From: Bacteroidales bacterium
GTDB lineage: Bacteria > Bacteroidota > Bacteroidia > Bacteroidales > WCHB1-69
Length of the DNA: 35,245 bases
Direction: 5' to 3'
NCBI GenBank assembly: GCA_012522535.1
Contig: JAAYKF010000036.1
Location: forward strand, 1 to 35,245
Numbering within the stretch: the first letter of the stretch is position 1; each line of letters starts with the position of its first letter. The position numbers were made by a program, and so were the translations under genes. Shown here one piece after another: positions 34,973 to 35,245 of this stretch. The notes beneath the pieces were generated by a model, which did no database searches, was not told where the DNA came from, and worked only from the letters and a program-made list of their open reading frames with translations.

Positions 34973-35245
34973 ATGAAAAGAACATTATTAATAATAACAA
35001 TTGCACTTTTGGGTCTAAATGTGCAAGCACAAATTAAATCATCTCTTACAATTTTTAGTAAGAACGGTGAAAAATTCTGGATAGTTCGCAATGGCGTTAA
35101 GCAAAACAACGAGCCTCAAACATCTGTTACAATTAAAAATATAGAAGAGAAATCATTTAGAATAAAAGTTCTAATTGACGATGAAAAACTAACTTCCGTT
35201 GACAAGCTTATTTACACCGAAAATGTTGATGGTCAAATTTGTGAT
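34973..35245 (+). CDS. Exported protein, partial at window end
   Basis: The ATG at 34973 opens a frame running to the window edge (91 codons, no stop). It begins with a signal peptide (MKRTLLIITIALLGLNVQAQ) followed by SLTIFSKNGEKFWIVRNGVK and TSVTIKNIEEKSFRIKV. This N-terminal pattern, a short beta-rich domain starting with an F-S-x-x-G-E-x-F phrase, is common in exported Bacteroidota proteins of unknown role, some with DUF4476. It is the third gene of the operon, 18 bases after the FlgT-like gene. Function unknown. Confidence 0.7.
   Translation, partial: MKRTLLIITIALLGLNVQAQIKSSLTIFSKNGEKFWIVRNGVKQNNEPQTSVTIKNIEEKSFRIKVLIDDEKLTSVDKLIYTENVDGQICD

Noticed and set aside
1-35245. CRISPR arrays, tRNA or rRNA genes
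   Set aside because: No regularly spaced direct repeats and no tRNA-like or rRNA-like segments were seen in the intergenic regions.

Overview
The window is low-GC chromosomal DNA from a Bacteroidota bacterium, most likely an anaerobic or facultative member near the Bacteroidales. The evidence is a type IX secretion (T9SS) sorting tail, a dcw cluster whose FtsZ ends in the Bacteroidota-style FLHDNVD, TAnnTTTG promoter boxes with no clear Shine-Dalgarno sites, methylmalonyl-CoA mutase as separate MutA and MutB, and lysine 2,3-aminomutase.

Layout. (1) 104-4137, minus: mutA-mutB, ended by a strong hairpin. (2) 4138-6575, accessory DNA: a 26-aa membrane microprotein with its own terminator, then an AbiE-type toxin-antitoxin cassette (AbiEi intact, AbiEii broken by an in-frame TAG). 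The cassette lies between two 147-bp direct repeats that are the 3' end of the next gene. (3) 6585-8441, minus: an LtaS/MdoB-like membrane phosphoglycerol-transferase-type protein whose tail is the duplicated segment. (4) 8504-17204: yggS, kamA, ilvE, a PBP4-type D,D-peptidase, a secreted T9SS protein, a KamB-like P-loop protein, a small lipoprotein and an iron-type superoxide dismutase. (5) 17280-31995, minus: a dcw cluster read as mraZ-rsmH-ftsL-ftsI-murE-mraY-(murD remnant)-ftsW-murG-murC-ftsQ-ftsA-ftsZ. It is tightly packed, with gene overlaps and three MraZ-type operator repeats at the head. (6) 31996-32527: an AT-rich regulatory stretch with a two-hairpin, MITE-like inverted repeat. (7) 32528 to the end, plus: three exported-protein genes, namely an LPP20-domain protein, a FlgT-N/CsgG-like protein and a partial third gene.

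How the genes work together. The dcw genes make the lipid-linked peptidoglycan precursor (MurE, MraY, MurG, MurC), polymerise and cross-link it at the septum (FtsW, FtsI) and build the divisome (FtsL, FtsQ, FtsA, FtsZ). The exception is murD: only its C-terminal domain remains (182 aa against about 440), and that domain has lost residues that are normally invariant. MutAB, KamA and the KamB-like protein fit a fermentative metabolism of succinate/propionate and lysine.

The most unusual points are the decayed murD inside an otherwise intact dcw operon, the AbiE cassette bracketed by duplicated gene ends, the nonsense-mutated toxin beside an intact antitoxin, the 26-aa microprotein, a dispersed ATAATACCGAYTGG repeat, and an LPP20 plus FlgT-like pair in a window with no flagellar genes.
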